Shown here piece after piece: positions 54,192-64,000 of a stretch of DNA of 64,000 nucleotides (position 1 is the first letter of the stretch; every line of letters begins with the position of its first letter). The DNA comes from Kalmusia sp. IMI 367209 (Eukaryota > Ascomycota > Dothideomycetes > Pleosporales > Didymosphaeriaceae), in assembly GCA_027946365.1 (NCBI GenBank), contig JAPEUQ010000002.1:2728001-2792000 (forward strand), given 5' to 3'. The notes under the pieces were generated by a model. The model saw only the letters and a list, made by a program, of their open reading frames with translations. It was not told the DNA's origin and ran no database searches. Both the position numbers and the translations under genes were made by a program.

Positions 54192-54587
54192 ATGTTCGAG
54201 CATTTCGCGCTCAGGCATATCCCACCCCTTCTGCTCGCCAGCATCTGGACTATTGGCGGAACTATGTCCTGGACCCACGGTCCTGAGAATGCGATCCTTA
54301 CATACGGCCTTTCTCAGGATATTGCCTCATCCAAGGCTGCCTGGCCACTCATCATGATTGAAGGTTCCCGCGTTACTACTATAGGTCTAGCCATCTGGGG
54401 CATCTACTTGCAAGGCTACTTAGAGGCTATGGATACCCTTCTTGCCTGCATTGGATGGATGGCAGTGGTCGACGGCTTGGTATGCGCAAAACACGGAGCT
54501 CCTGGCTCTGCCAGAATGCGTGCGACGTATCAGGGCGTGGTTGCGGCTTGGGGTTTGTTGGGCATGACTTCGGGGAAGTACTTCTGA
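54192..54587 (+). CDS. DUF4267 family small membrane protein
   Basis: Single-exon gene of 131 residues starting MFEHFALRHIPPLLLASIW. Four hydrophobic helices are visible: around residues 11-24, 48-75 (WPLIMIEGSRVTTIGLAIWGIYL), 80-98 (DTLLACIGWMAVVDGLVC) and 112-127 (YQGVVAAWGLLG). The length and the R(x)xxIGLAIW and VDGLVC(x)KHG blocks fit the fungal DUF4267 family, integral membrane proteins of unknown role. Confidence 0.8.
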   Translation: MFEHFALRHIPPLLLASIWTIGGTMSWTHGPENAILTYGLSQDIASSKAAWPLIMIEGSRVTTIGLAIWGIYLQGYLEAMDTLLACIGWMAVVDGLVCAKHGAPGSARMRATYQGVVAAWGLLGMTSGKYF

Positions 54588-55189
54588 ATTCCTAAGGCAC
54601 GCACTCAGAGTTAGAACGACAAGCAATGCGAGAAGGCAAAATAGTAAGGCAAACTATAGCTACTGTTTGCGTAACAAGGTAAACTAGCCCATGGTACTCG
54701 ATGCGAAGGCAAGGTAGACTGGTCGGTTGAATAGAACAAGTTAATTGGGGTTGACACAAGTTATTTTTCCAGAACTAAGTTTCTGAATTGTTGAGACTTC
54801 AATGTTGACAAAAGCGTAATATATGTTCATCAGCTGGTGGCTGTCTCTTTTCTAGGCGCAAGCTGTTCGCGATGATGGACCAAGAAGCATCGGACTGGAT
54901 ATGTCGCGATCAGCACCACATTCTCATGTAAGGCATGCACAGGAAATGGCGCAGGCGCAGTACAGTGGTCATCGCAGAGTATAACTAAGACCTGATGCAA
55001 ATAAGAAAGGATTGCACATGCTCCGCATCGTTACGTCGATTTTTGAGCGGATTTGGCTTCAAGAAAGAACGTCCCTGATGTTTCGTAGTAGTGGAGTCAC
55101 GTCGGGATAGTTTCAAGCCACGCTCATAGTTTTCCTTACGGATCGATTCTGTTATTTATCATGTCCAGCAGCGAACACCACCCATATGC

Positions 55190-55529
55190 CCCTCTCCAAG
55201 CATTCCGCCGCAGTTGTTCACGAATGGGACATCTATGACTGGCTACACACTTGTATTTCTGAGCTCAGGTGCGCTATATACGGCAAGCTTCTTTATCCCA
55301 ATCTACTTCCAAGTTGTGAGGTTCACTTTGCCACTCCTTTATGACGTGTACCACTTGCTTTACGCTCTATCTATATCTCCATCTGCTAGAGGCTCCAAGC
55401 GATACCATGACTCTTTCGTTTTTACAATGGCTTCTTCTCGTCTCAATACATGGCAAATTTCTTTCTTTAATCGAAATGGCTGTGATTGGATTGGCAGGTG
55501 GAGTATCGTATCATGTCGGGAGTTGATTT
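55190..55529 (+). pseudogene. relic of an MFS (DHA2-type) transporter
   Basis: One frame reads PSIPPQLFTNGTSMTGYTL and then ALYTASFFIPIYFQVV, a signature of the transmembrane helix that starts the C-terminal half of fungal multidrug MFS transporters (FFLPIYFQ). In another frame, after a GTGAGG...CTGCTAG stretch that resembles an intron, APSDTMTLSFLQWLLLV and EMAVIGLAGGVSYHVG follow, again MFS-like. Nothing of the remaining helices is present on either side. Confidence 0.55.
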
Positions 55530-57073
55530 GATAATTCAATTTGAAAGTCAAAGGTTCCGTCCTCCACCACTCTTGTCATCATGACTCCGCTTATTCTGAT
55601 CTTGCACGGCTGACGTGACATTCCCGAACAAAGCTTGACGAAGCGAATTCCATGAGCTTGAAGTGAGATTTAAGTTCTTGATAATATGGGTGGGTGTATC
55701 TTAGGCTGAAATAAACTGCGTAGACCGCCTAAATTACTTTATAAGCTCGTCCACTCATTCGTTCCCCTTAATAAAAGAATGCGCTAGAACCTATCGAAGC
55801 TTAACTGTAATGCCGACATCATAGAATGAATTTGCGTAGAAAAAGAGCGCATCTACTAAGCCTAGCGTAGTTAGAGAATTAAATTTTGACTTCTTTCCTA
55901 GGCACCTAAGAATGTTCTAGCAATCTGATAATATTATAAGGCGATCAAAGTGTTCTGTTTTTCTATATATAATATGGAAGGCTTTATTTATAGTAATGAA
56001 TTCTGCCTTAAAGGCGAACCTAGCACTGTAATTAAGGGTGTTAAGTATGACTAACTCCGTCCAGCGCTTTATTAGAGTATTAAGGTATCTAACTACTAAG
56101 GCTGCAAGCCTGTTCGTTCTTTATACTGGGAGGGAATTTACTACAGACGCATCAACCCACATTACGAAGCAGCGTTTAATAGGACCTTACTCAAATATCG
56201 CACAGTCAAATTTAAATGCTGACGATCTGTTCTCAATGATAATGTCGTCTGGGAAGGGGTATAGGGACTCCATCTGTAAAGCTCCGAGATGTTGTGAGAT
56301 GTCCAAAATAGTAGACGGTCGCGTGCCAGGTAACATTAATTGAAGAGATAAGGATAGCATGAACGCTAAAAACAGCTGCTTTGACTATTGGGGCTAATCG
56401 AAAGAGTTGAATGACTGAGGTTGTGTTGGCTTCTGAGGACCATGGTTGAGTTTTAGGCTGCAGCTGGTACGTTGAAGATTCTTCCTCTCCTAACCACAGT
56501 TCAGCAACAAGTGGTAAGGGTCAACTTACCACGTGCGCATGGCACGGTTGTGTCACAGAACAAATTTTTGGCTATCGGCGACTGAGGCGTTACGCTAGTC
56601 ACGTTTACGGTCTCATGTTTTTTTAGTGATCTATTTGGATATTGGGCCACGAAGCCATAAGCCCGGACCTTGGAGCTTAGGTTTCCGAGCCTAATGAGCC
56701 AGCTTATTGATTACCGTATACAGTACATATAGTGGTATAGATGGTTGAGTGATGTGGAGAGGGGAAAGTGTCATAGCCGCTCCGCGGATTATCGAGTGGT
56801 CACATTTGGTAAGACAGAGTATAGAGGCACGGCATAAGTCTCTAGTTCTAGGGCTTACTATAGCGATAGGTTTATATGTTCAAGTAGGGACAATTGAAGA
56901 TCAAGTGATTAGTTTTTAGGATCTCAACCCCTTGATAAACTACGCATATAGCATGAGGACGCGGCACGGAAATACTACATACAAGAAAGGGCTTTTAGTG
57001 AGCACTTTCTAATGCTTACGGCGCGCTAGTATTGTATAAGTAGATTACCTGTGCTAGGTACGGTGAAGGTATA

Positions 57074-57200
57074 TTAGTTGATAGTAATATCAGCAATAGT
57101 CCACGTCTTGCCGCCATCTGCAGTGACCAACTTGCCCGACACGCCGTTGAATGACAACGTGGTCTTGTAATTGGGGTCTGCTGCACTCACGACGATTTTG
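57074..57200 (-). other. orphan exon-like coding stretch
   Basis: About 42 open codons on the minus strand ending in TAA: FKIVVSAADPNYKTTLSFNG, then VSGKLVTADGGKTWTIADITIN. It has balanced coding composition inside AT-rich DNA and looks like the last exon of a small beta-rich (perhaps secreted) protein. No upstream exon could be joined. Family not recognised. Confidence 0.35.
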
Positions 57201-57837
57201 AATTAATTTATAAGCCTTATAGAGCTCTCTAGTAAAAACGCTCATGATAGTAACTACTATTGCAAGTTTTGTAGCTTACCAAAGCTGCGCGAGCTTTTGG
57301 TGTTAGTAGCGCGTTACGCCAAGAGACACGGCAGTCTAAGTTGTTGAGCCGCTGTTATCCGCAAGTTGAGAGGTGTCTCCACGATCCTGCTGTCTTGCAT
57401 GCACATGAAATGGAAGCCTTGAGGATGATGAGAGAGTCGGCTGTCTTGCTGGTCTTCAAGACAGAAACCCCTAGTGTGCCAAGATGCGGGGCGCAAGTTC
57501 GACATCTGCACATGCGTCTTCCTGGTCTCTGGGAGGCGTCTACTAGGCCAGCTTACCTTACCTTGGCAATGCTAGTCATGTTCAATCTACATGGTCATGT
57601 CGCGAAGTGGCTTATTCCTCGATTCGCCTCGCCTCCGCCACAAGGCTGAAGCTACAAAGTGCATGCACACAGCCCCTGCACGTCACAGCACCGGTCAACG
57701 CTCACTTCGACGTTATCAGGTATAGGTTCCGAAGGTTGTCATTATTTACTCCCGTGTACTCAACTCTCTTTTCCACTCGATTAAGGAACAGGTGTGCGGG
57801 CTCATGCCGTGAACGCACAGCCTTGCAACCTGGGCTA

Positions 57838-60800
57838 ATGTCGTTGGTTAACTCCGTCCAGCCGAGCGCACCTGCCGCCACCCAAAACAGTCCGAGTACC
57901 GACCGCTGGTATAAAGCCTTGAATCTCTTGGATAGCGACTTTAGGAAAACGCTTACATCGACTGCAACGCCAAAGCGCGATATTGTTAGTCAGGTCCTTC
58001 AGGAGGCCGAGGCTAGGCGAAAGGAATGCATACGAAAACAATGGCGCTTCAGAGGTGCCAATGGCAAGACAGTCAGCCTTCGCGAAATATTGGAGAAGAT
58101 TACCGGGTTCGTGAGCCGATACAAGGATGTCGTCACTGTCGCCGTACAATATGATCCAGTCCATGCAGCCTTGCCTTGGGCCGCCGTTCGCTTTCTTCTG
58201 AACATCACTGTTGGCGACGTACAAGTGTGGGGCAGTCTGCTTGCTGATCTAGAGACGATTTCTCAACTCATGTTTCGTTGCGCTGTGTACGAGGATATCT
58301 ATCTTCGTGATCGCACGAAAATTGCTACTGCACTAGAAGATATTTTAATCAAATTATATGCAGAAATGTTGGTCGTACTTGCTAAGAGCATCAAATACTT
58401 TCGAAAGACTACTGCAGGCGAGTACTCACTTTCGTTAAGTGGGAATCAGTAATTCAGAGCTCTCACTCACATTCACAGTCCGAGCGGTCACCAGTGCTTT
58501 CCAATCAAACGAAACACCCGGGCGCATGAGCGCGATTGAAAACCTCGAAGAAGACTTCATGAAGCTAGCAACTCTACAAAAGGCCAAGATGGTGGAACAA
58601 GACTCGGATCGAACAAACAGTTCGCTAACCAAGCTGGAAGACCAACTAAACCAAATTTTAGACACTACATCGCAGATACATCTACAATTGCACGAAGAAA
58701 AACTCAACTCGCTCATCCGCTGGCTCTCGACCGTTCCTGTGGACTCTCACCACCGTGCGGTAGCCGAACGACGAATACCTCTCTTTGGACGTTGGCTCCT
58801 GGATCATCATGACTTTCAAGAATGGAAAACATCTCAATCATCTGCTTGTATTCTTGTGGAAGGAAACCCCGGGAGTGGGAAATCGACGGTTCTCTCCGCC
58901 GTTGTAGACGATATGGTCCTCCAAGCACAACAGGCTAGCTCGACATTATGCGCTTTTTTCTATTGTCATTCGAGTTCATTCGAAGCGAAGCGTAGTTCTG
59001 CTCCCCACATAATGCGAAGTATAGTTCGACAACTAGGCGTCAGAGTTGGAACAGGACACGTCAGCCAACTCCTCGTATGCACTTACGACACAATCGTAGA
59101 GGAGTCAAGGATGCGGCGAACAGATCCTGATGAGTTGTCTATTGCCGAATGCATAGATCTCTTGCTTGATCTTACTGCCAATAAGACTGCTTATATAGCT
59201 ATCGATGCACTAGATGAACTACGTTCAGAAAGTCGGGCGATATTGCTGGAAGCGTTACGTACCTTGGTGACGGAGTCGACCGGCCAACTCAAGCTATTCT
59301 ATACCAGCCGCTTGAACTCGCATGTTCAATCTCTTTTACATGGATGGTCAATGATCATTCGAGTCAATTCTAAGAGCAATTGTACTGACGTGGACCGCTT
59401 TATTGATAATGAAATAAAGCAAGCGGTCGAACAAAAACGCATTCTGAATGGGAACGCCTCGGCAGCACTTCTCGACAGAATACGCGATGCTTTAAAGAAT
59501 GGTGCCGAGGAACTGTAAGCAAGCTTCAATAACTAAATAACCGAAAAGTTTTAGCTTATTTTGAAGTATAGATTCTTGTGGCCTAAATTACAAATAGACT
59601 TCCTATGCCACAAGAAGACGGAGCCTGACATCCTTGCATCTCTCGACAGCGGTCTAACCAGTGGCCTCGATCAAATGTACGGCCTGATCCTAGATAGCAT
59701 TCTACAACTCGACTCCATTGCCAAGCGGATCGCTAAAGCTGTCATTGCATGGCTTCTGTTCGCTGAGCAGCCTCTGCACGCAAAAGTACTACCAGCGATC
59801 ATGTTGTGGGTATTACAGGGCGAGGTAACTGAAACAACAATAGATGTCTTCGATGTATGCCACCATCTTATCGTCATAGACTCGCAGAGTGAGACTGTAC
59901 GCTTCTGCCATGCTTCTGTTCAAGAGTTTTTGCGAAGCAGCGACCGGTACACAGATTATTGCGACCGTCAAATTCTTGCTGATATTTGCTTAAAACAATG
60001 CATCGCAGGTCCGAGCAATTTCTGGCCTGACTTGAGTTCAACTCCGGTGACTGACTTATATCAGTATGCGGCTGTGCATTGGCCTAAGCATGTAAGACAA
60101 AGCATGGACATTCAAGCCAAGGACGTCATAATCCAAGGGATGATAGAGTTCGTGTTTGGCAATGAAGGAGGAAATGATAGCTTCGCCTTCCAAATGTGGT
60201 TGAAATGGTTGCAGAAAGGCATGAAATCTCTTCCCGACTATCACCATCTTAGGATACGCTTGGAACAGGTTCGAGATCCTAGCATATCGCCGGTACTCAT
60301 AGCCTGCGCTTTTGGTCTTCCGATCCTTTTCGAGCATGCGCTGCAATTACTCCCAGCTTTTGACGTGGAGTACAAAGGCGTCACCGAGCGCACGATTCTA
60401 TGGCTGGCTTGTTCGTATGGAAATTCCAACATGGTTCCTCGACTGCTTGCACTTGGTGCATCTCCAGATACAGTTTGTGGCGACAACGGCAGCCCAATGA
60501 GCACGGCATGCTTTAAAGGTCACGATATGATTGTTAAGCTGCTCTTAGATCACGGTTCATCCATTGGACCAAGCCCGGAAAATCCTAGTCCATACAACGC
60601 CGCTTGTAGGGGAGGTCATGAACATATCGCCCTGTTACTCATTCAAAATACGGACTTGATCAACTCAGACGTCAATTACGAATCGGCATTTGTACAGGCT
60701 ACGAGATCAGGTTTCACGAACGTGGTGACCTGGCTTCGACGTCCATCCTTCCGAAAGAAATTCGTCCATGCGTATGAAAGAATGCTCGAAGACAGTAATT

Positions 60801-61450
60801 CCGAGTTTCTTTCAAGTGCCATCAAGCAAGGGAACGTACCAATGCTACAAACCCTTATGCAAGAAATTTCCGGTCCTTCTATGGCGCTTCCTCCCGACGC
60901 TATCGCTATCGCTAGCCTAGCTGGGCGTGGAGAAATGATCACTTTCCTTCACAAAGTCTGTACTATGGATGTAGAACAGGAGGGGTTGTTTGGTTCACCC
61001 CTTCGAAGTGCAAGTCTTATGGGTCACGGCAAAATTGTTCGACTTCTTCTCGATCTTGGAGCTGATCCCAATTCGCGCGGATTTAGAGGAACTTCACTTC
61101 AGGCGGCTTCTCAAAAAGGACACATAAACATCATGGAGATGTTGATTGAGGCCGGCGCTGAGGTCAACGAAACCAGCTTGCCATTTGATACCAGCCTCCG
61201 AGCGGCATCTTATCATGGACACATTAATGCAGTAAAGCTTCTTCTTGCCCACGGTGCGAAGATCAATCGGCCTGGAGGATCAGCGGATGCCATATCAGCA
61301 GCGGCGCAGAGGGGACATTACGAAGTCTCTTCCCTGCTTGTACAGAGAGGTAACTATGGCAGCAAACCGCGTGTTGTAATACACAACGGCGGTGGATCTT
61401 CAAGTGCCGTTTCCTCTACATCTGCGGGTAACTCTGGGTACTACCAGTAG
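57838..61450 (+). CDS. NACHT-ankyrin STAND protein (NLR-like)
   Basis: Exons 57838-58417, 58479-59514 and 59572-61450 join in frame to 1164 residues. Domain order: an N-terminal helical fungal STAND domain (about 1-210; RWYKALNLLDSDFRKTL, WAAVRFLLNITVGDVQ); a linker; a NACHT NTPase (about 310-560) with Walker A GNPGSGKST and Walker B YIAIDALDEL; a winged-helix-like region with FCHASVQEFL; and ankyrin repeats from about residue 790 to the end (for example GSPLRSASLMGHGKIVRLLL). Such proteins are the fungal counterparts of NLR receptors and take part in heterokaryon incompatibility, programmed cell death and symbiont or pathogen sensing. The first intron uses a GC donor (CAG|GCGAGT ... CACAG), the only choice that keeps frame. 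All key NTPase residues are intact, unlike the STAND-like gene at the left edge. Confidence 0.92.
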
Positions 61451-63032
61451 AAAAAGCCCCAGGTTTTGGTCAACAAAAGCATGGCTATCTATCTCTATGT
61501 GATGTGAGATATACGTTTGCTATTGGCCGAGAAAGCTTTTCCACATAATGTAGATACTACCGTGCAGCCCGGGTCAATGTGCAACCCAGGCTTATGCGCA
61601 CCCAACGCCAAAAGCTTAAACAACTTTTTAGGCTATAAAATAACAATAATAGCTAGAATTACAATTATTTTCGTGAAAACCCCATGGGGCTGTTAAATCG
61701 ATCCCAGCTAATGAAATTCTAAAAAACCTGGTTAGTGTTTCAATCGTGTAGCCTCCATATTAAAACAGAGGAAAAGAAGTCTTAATCATTTAATCACTTA
61801 AGTAGTGTGAGGGAGCCGGCCCCCGAACGATACCTAGAAGGGAAGAAAGTTAAATAAACGTTATTTGTGTATAGCCTTTGGATGATGAGATCTTCTTCCC
61901 CCTTCTACTCTTCATTAAGGCCTGAGTACCCATCGAGGCTTAGGTTTCTCCATCTCGATACCCGTGTGATTCACTCGACCACAATACATCATCATCACAC
62001 GCTATAATCTATGAGTATATGGGTTTCCCTTAGCAGTATAAGACGGTTCAATAGAATAAGTCTATTAATTGTGCAAAAATTCCATGATTAGATTTCTTAA
62101 ATACTTGTGCGGTTTGCCGAAACGCAGCTATCACGACAGGCCTTTGTCAGACGCCAAGTAGTGCCCGAAGTCCCTGATGTCTCTTAATCACTAGTATGAG
62201 ACTTATACAAGATGACCTCGTTAGATAGCATATGTGGGCAGGGTATCACTATAGTATGGTTAACTATTGTTGAGAAGAGTCTCTTACCTCATGACTAGGA
62301 GATAATAAGGACTTTTTGCGCAAACTGTAATCAAGTAGCAGTTCGTCTATCTACAGCTCACTTTTGCGTTCTCGAATTCATCATTTGATAACAGCTTGAA
62401 CATTCAATTCATATTCAGCGATAGCATCTGAATTCATGAGACCGCGCGGATAGAATGCCGTTAGATAGCTATATAACCTTTCTATCAATAGTCTGCGTGC
62501 CATTTGGGCTCTTTTGCAGTTTCCGTTCATCTGCGAAGGGACTGCTTGACCTCCTTTATGTCAGCGTTCTTGCTAGTAACATTCTTCGAAGCTGATAGCT
62601 TCCACAGACTCTGCCATTCGCTCAACGAACCTCAAGTGAAGCAGAGTTTATAAGAAAGCTAGCCAGATTGCTAAAATTGATAATCTTCCTGCTAGGGTGG
62701 TTTGTTCGCACGTGGCTATGCTGACACGCTTACATATACAGTGGGAATTTTGAACTCGTTAGCACTATGCACGCTCCTAGATTAATTACCTCTACAGATA
62801 ATGCACTTACCATCGGACCAAAGTGGGAATACTCAACCTCGCACAAATTAGCTTGCATCCTATCCTACCCCTTAACATTGCACGAGACGCAAGGGCTTAT
62901 TTTAAACATGGTGTGAACTACATGTATCTAAACAGTGTAAGTGTTAAGTGTCGAGATTCTGCTTACAGGGTCCCCCCCAGTGAGCCATGCACAATGGCAT
63001 ACTATCAACTGGTAGAGCACGTGATTGCGAAG
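61451..63032. other. AT-rich intergenic region
   Basis: No open frame of note until the 3' end of the HET gene. 61620-61900 and 62030-62480 are AT-rich with no recognisable element. Confidence 0.5.
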
Positions 63033-64000
63033 CTACACAAGCTCTATGGCTTTGGGTTGTATCGCATTAAAATGGATACTGCTCATAAAACACGGCCCGA
63101 TATACTGATACCGCCCAGACTCGACCGGTCTAACCACAAACCCCATCTCCGTATGTGCCACATCCCTCCAAACCGTGCGAAAGGCTGGATGCTGGACAAT
63201 GTAGTCATCGACCTTAGTACCCTTCGGCCCGACGCCAACCTTTAATGGTGATTGAGATTGGGATATTAATAATATCGAATTGCAATTCATGACGTCGTCT
63301 AAGACATTTGAGTTTGCCTCTACGCCCTCTGCGTTGCAGGACACTGGATGACTTCCGTTCTTCACTCGAGCTCGATGTGGTAGTGAGTGCGAATTTTCTA
63401 TCACAGCATTGAGCACTCTATGGTAGAGTTGATGGATGCCCTTGGGTCTTGTGTCGTTGAAGAATGGACCGTCCATCTCGTTATCACCAGCGTCATTGTC
63501 AGGGTCGGGTATGGTCTCCTCGCGATCTACGAGAGCGGCTAAAAGAGCTTGAGACACTATTATCTGGGCTAGGCATATCGAGTCCTCGCCAAAGTCATCC
63601 AAGACTTCTAAGTTGTGAATAGGTACTTGTGCAGCAAGATCAATCGCGTTTTTGAGCGAAGAGGCCACCACGCCAACTTGCCCTGAGTAATGGACCATAA
63701 GTCGTAATATATGTTTATCGTTTGTTTTGTGATAAGAAAGTTTTTTGCTCTTTGACAGAAGAGAGTCCTCCCATGCGCGGTCCACGAAGAGATGACTACG
63801 GCGCGTAGTCGTCCAGTTCGGTACCCAGGAAGGGTAATCCGAGCAAACATTGGATAATGGACCAAAGCAAACAAGATGCCTGAAGATGGCTATTTCGTCT
63901 GTCTCAAAATATCTTCCGGTGACCTGGCGATATGTCTCGGGCCAGCTGGTAGTGTAGCCAGTGAACGTGTCCATAAGAGCCTGGGCATCACTAGCCATGC
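63033..64000 (-). CDS. HET-domain (heterokaryon incompatibility) protein, C-terminal part, runs off the right edge
   Basis: An open frame of at least 321 codons ends at 63033 and is still open at the window edge, so the N-terminus and most of the HET domain lie outside. The visible part contains SDYPSWVPNWT, the PSWVPDW block that follows the HET domain in this family. The C-terminal region ends with GFVVRPVESGRYQYIGPCFM. HET proteins trigger cell death on recognition of non-self partners and often work with NACHT/STAND proteins, one of which lies 1.6 kb away on the opposite strand. Confidence 0.75.
   Translation of the reverse strand, partial: MASDAQALMDTFTGYTTSWPETYRQVTGRYFETDEIAIFRHLVCFGPLSNVCSDYPSWVPNWTTTRRSHLFVDRAWEDSLLSKSKKLSYHKTNDKHILRLMVHYSGQVGVVASSLKNAIDLAAQVPIHNLEVLDDFGEDSICLAQIIVSQALLAALVDREETIPDPDNDAGDNEMDGPFFNDTRPKGIHQLYHRVLNAVIENSHSLPHRARVKNGSHPVSCNAEGVEANSNVLDDVMNCNSILLISQSQSPLKVGVGPKGTKVDDYIVQHPAFRTVWRDVAHTEMGFVVRPVESGRYQYIGPCFMSSIHFNAIQPKAIELV

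Larger units (their letters stand above)
54588..57837. other. gene-poor region with gene relics
   Basis: Over 3 kb without an intact gene. It holds an MFS transporter relic (55190-55529) and an orphan exon-like stretch (57074-57200, minus). AT-rich decayed sequence lies at 55650-56040 and 56700-57300, and unsupported frames at 56038-56343 and 57341-57649. Confidence 0.5.

Noticed and set aside
53902..54357. 151-codon plus frame overlapping the DUF4267 gene
   Set aside because: Different frame, Ser/Pro/His-rich leader-type composition; the DUF4267 frame has clear membrane helices.
1..64000. CRISPR arrays, bacterial operons or ribosomal RNA
   Set aside because: No regularly spaced repeats of that type, no rRNA-like sequence, and gene structure is eukaryotic throughout.

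Overview
The window looks like nuclear DNA of a filamentous ascomycete, most likely a Dothideomycete of the Pleosporales type. This is inferred from short spliceosomal introns (about 44-130 nt, GT..AG with CTAAC/CTGAC-like branch sites), fungal-only families (Zn(II)2Cys6 regulator, DUF4267, NACHT-ankyrin and HET proteins, alternative NADH dehydrogenase), an intron-containing tRNA-Ala, and AT-rich gene-poor blocks. Several gene copies carry C-to-T or G-to-A type stop codons, the pattern left by repeat-induced point mutation (RIP). I assembled the spliced genes by hand; exon borders are given wherever the joined reading frame closes.

Layout. 0.6-7.2 kb: a STAND-like gene broken by an in-frame TGA, a hypothetical gene with a 24-nt tandem repeat, and an eight-exon DyP-type peroxidase. 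10.2-17.1 kb: the most striking locus, a 1602-residue membrane enzyme (AMP-ligase, carrier domain, three hexapeptide-repeat domains between membrane segments; the layout of Pls/PosA poly-amino-acid synthetases), with a convergent Zn(II)2Cys6 regulator. 18.1-22.3 kb: an FMN-dependent 2-hydroxy-acid dehydrogenase, a damaged small cysteine-rich secreted protein and an NmrA-like reductase. 22.9-25.9 kb: two convergent zinc-finger/aminoglycoside-phosphotransferase-like paralogs, both broken.

26-36.5 kb is gene-poor, AT-rich and repeat-bearing. It contains one three-exon conserved gene, a relic of GPI mannosyltransferase 3, and a three-exon secreted protein with a lysine-rich propeptide and a possible His...Cys papain-like domain. 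A tRNA-Ala(AGC) with intron lies at 36.6 kb.

37.7-54.6 kb is a denser, mostly ordinary block: a Ser/Thr/Pro-rich single-pass membrane protein divergent from a 641-residue unknown protein, a secreted cupin, a DUF167 protein divergent from arginase, a type II NADH dehydrogenase, a metzincin-type protease and a DUF4267 membrane protein. 54.6-64 kb is again gene-poor with transporter and exon relics, then an intact NACHT-ankyrin STAND protein of 1164 residues and the C-terminal part of a HET-domain protein that runs off the right edge.

How the genes may work together: the 10-22 kb group (synthetase, regulator, FMN oxidase, NmrA reductase, perhaps the DyP peroxidase) could be a small metabolite cluster, but that is inference from proximity. 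STAND and HET genes at both ends suggest a region concerned with self/non-self recognition and subject to duplication and mutational inactivation.
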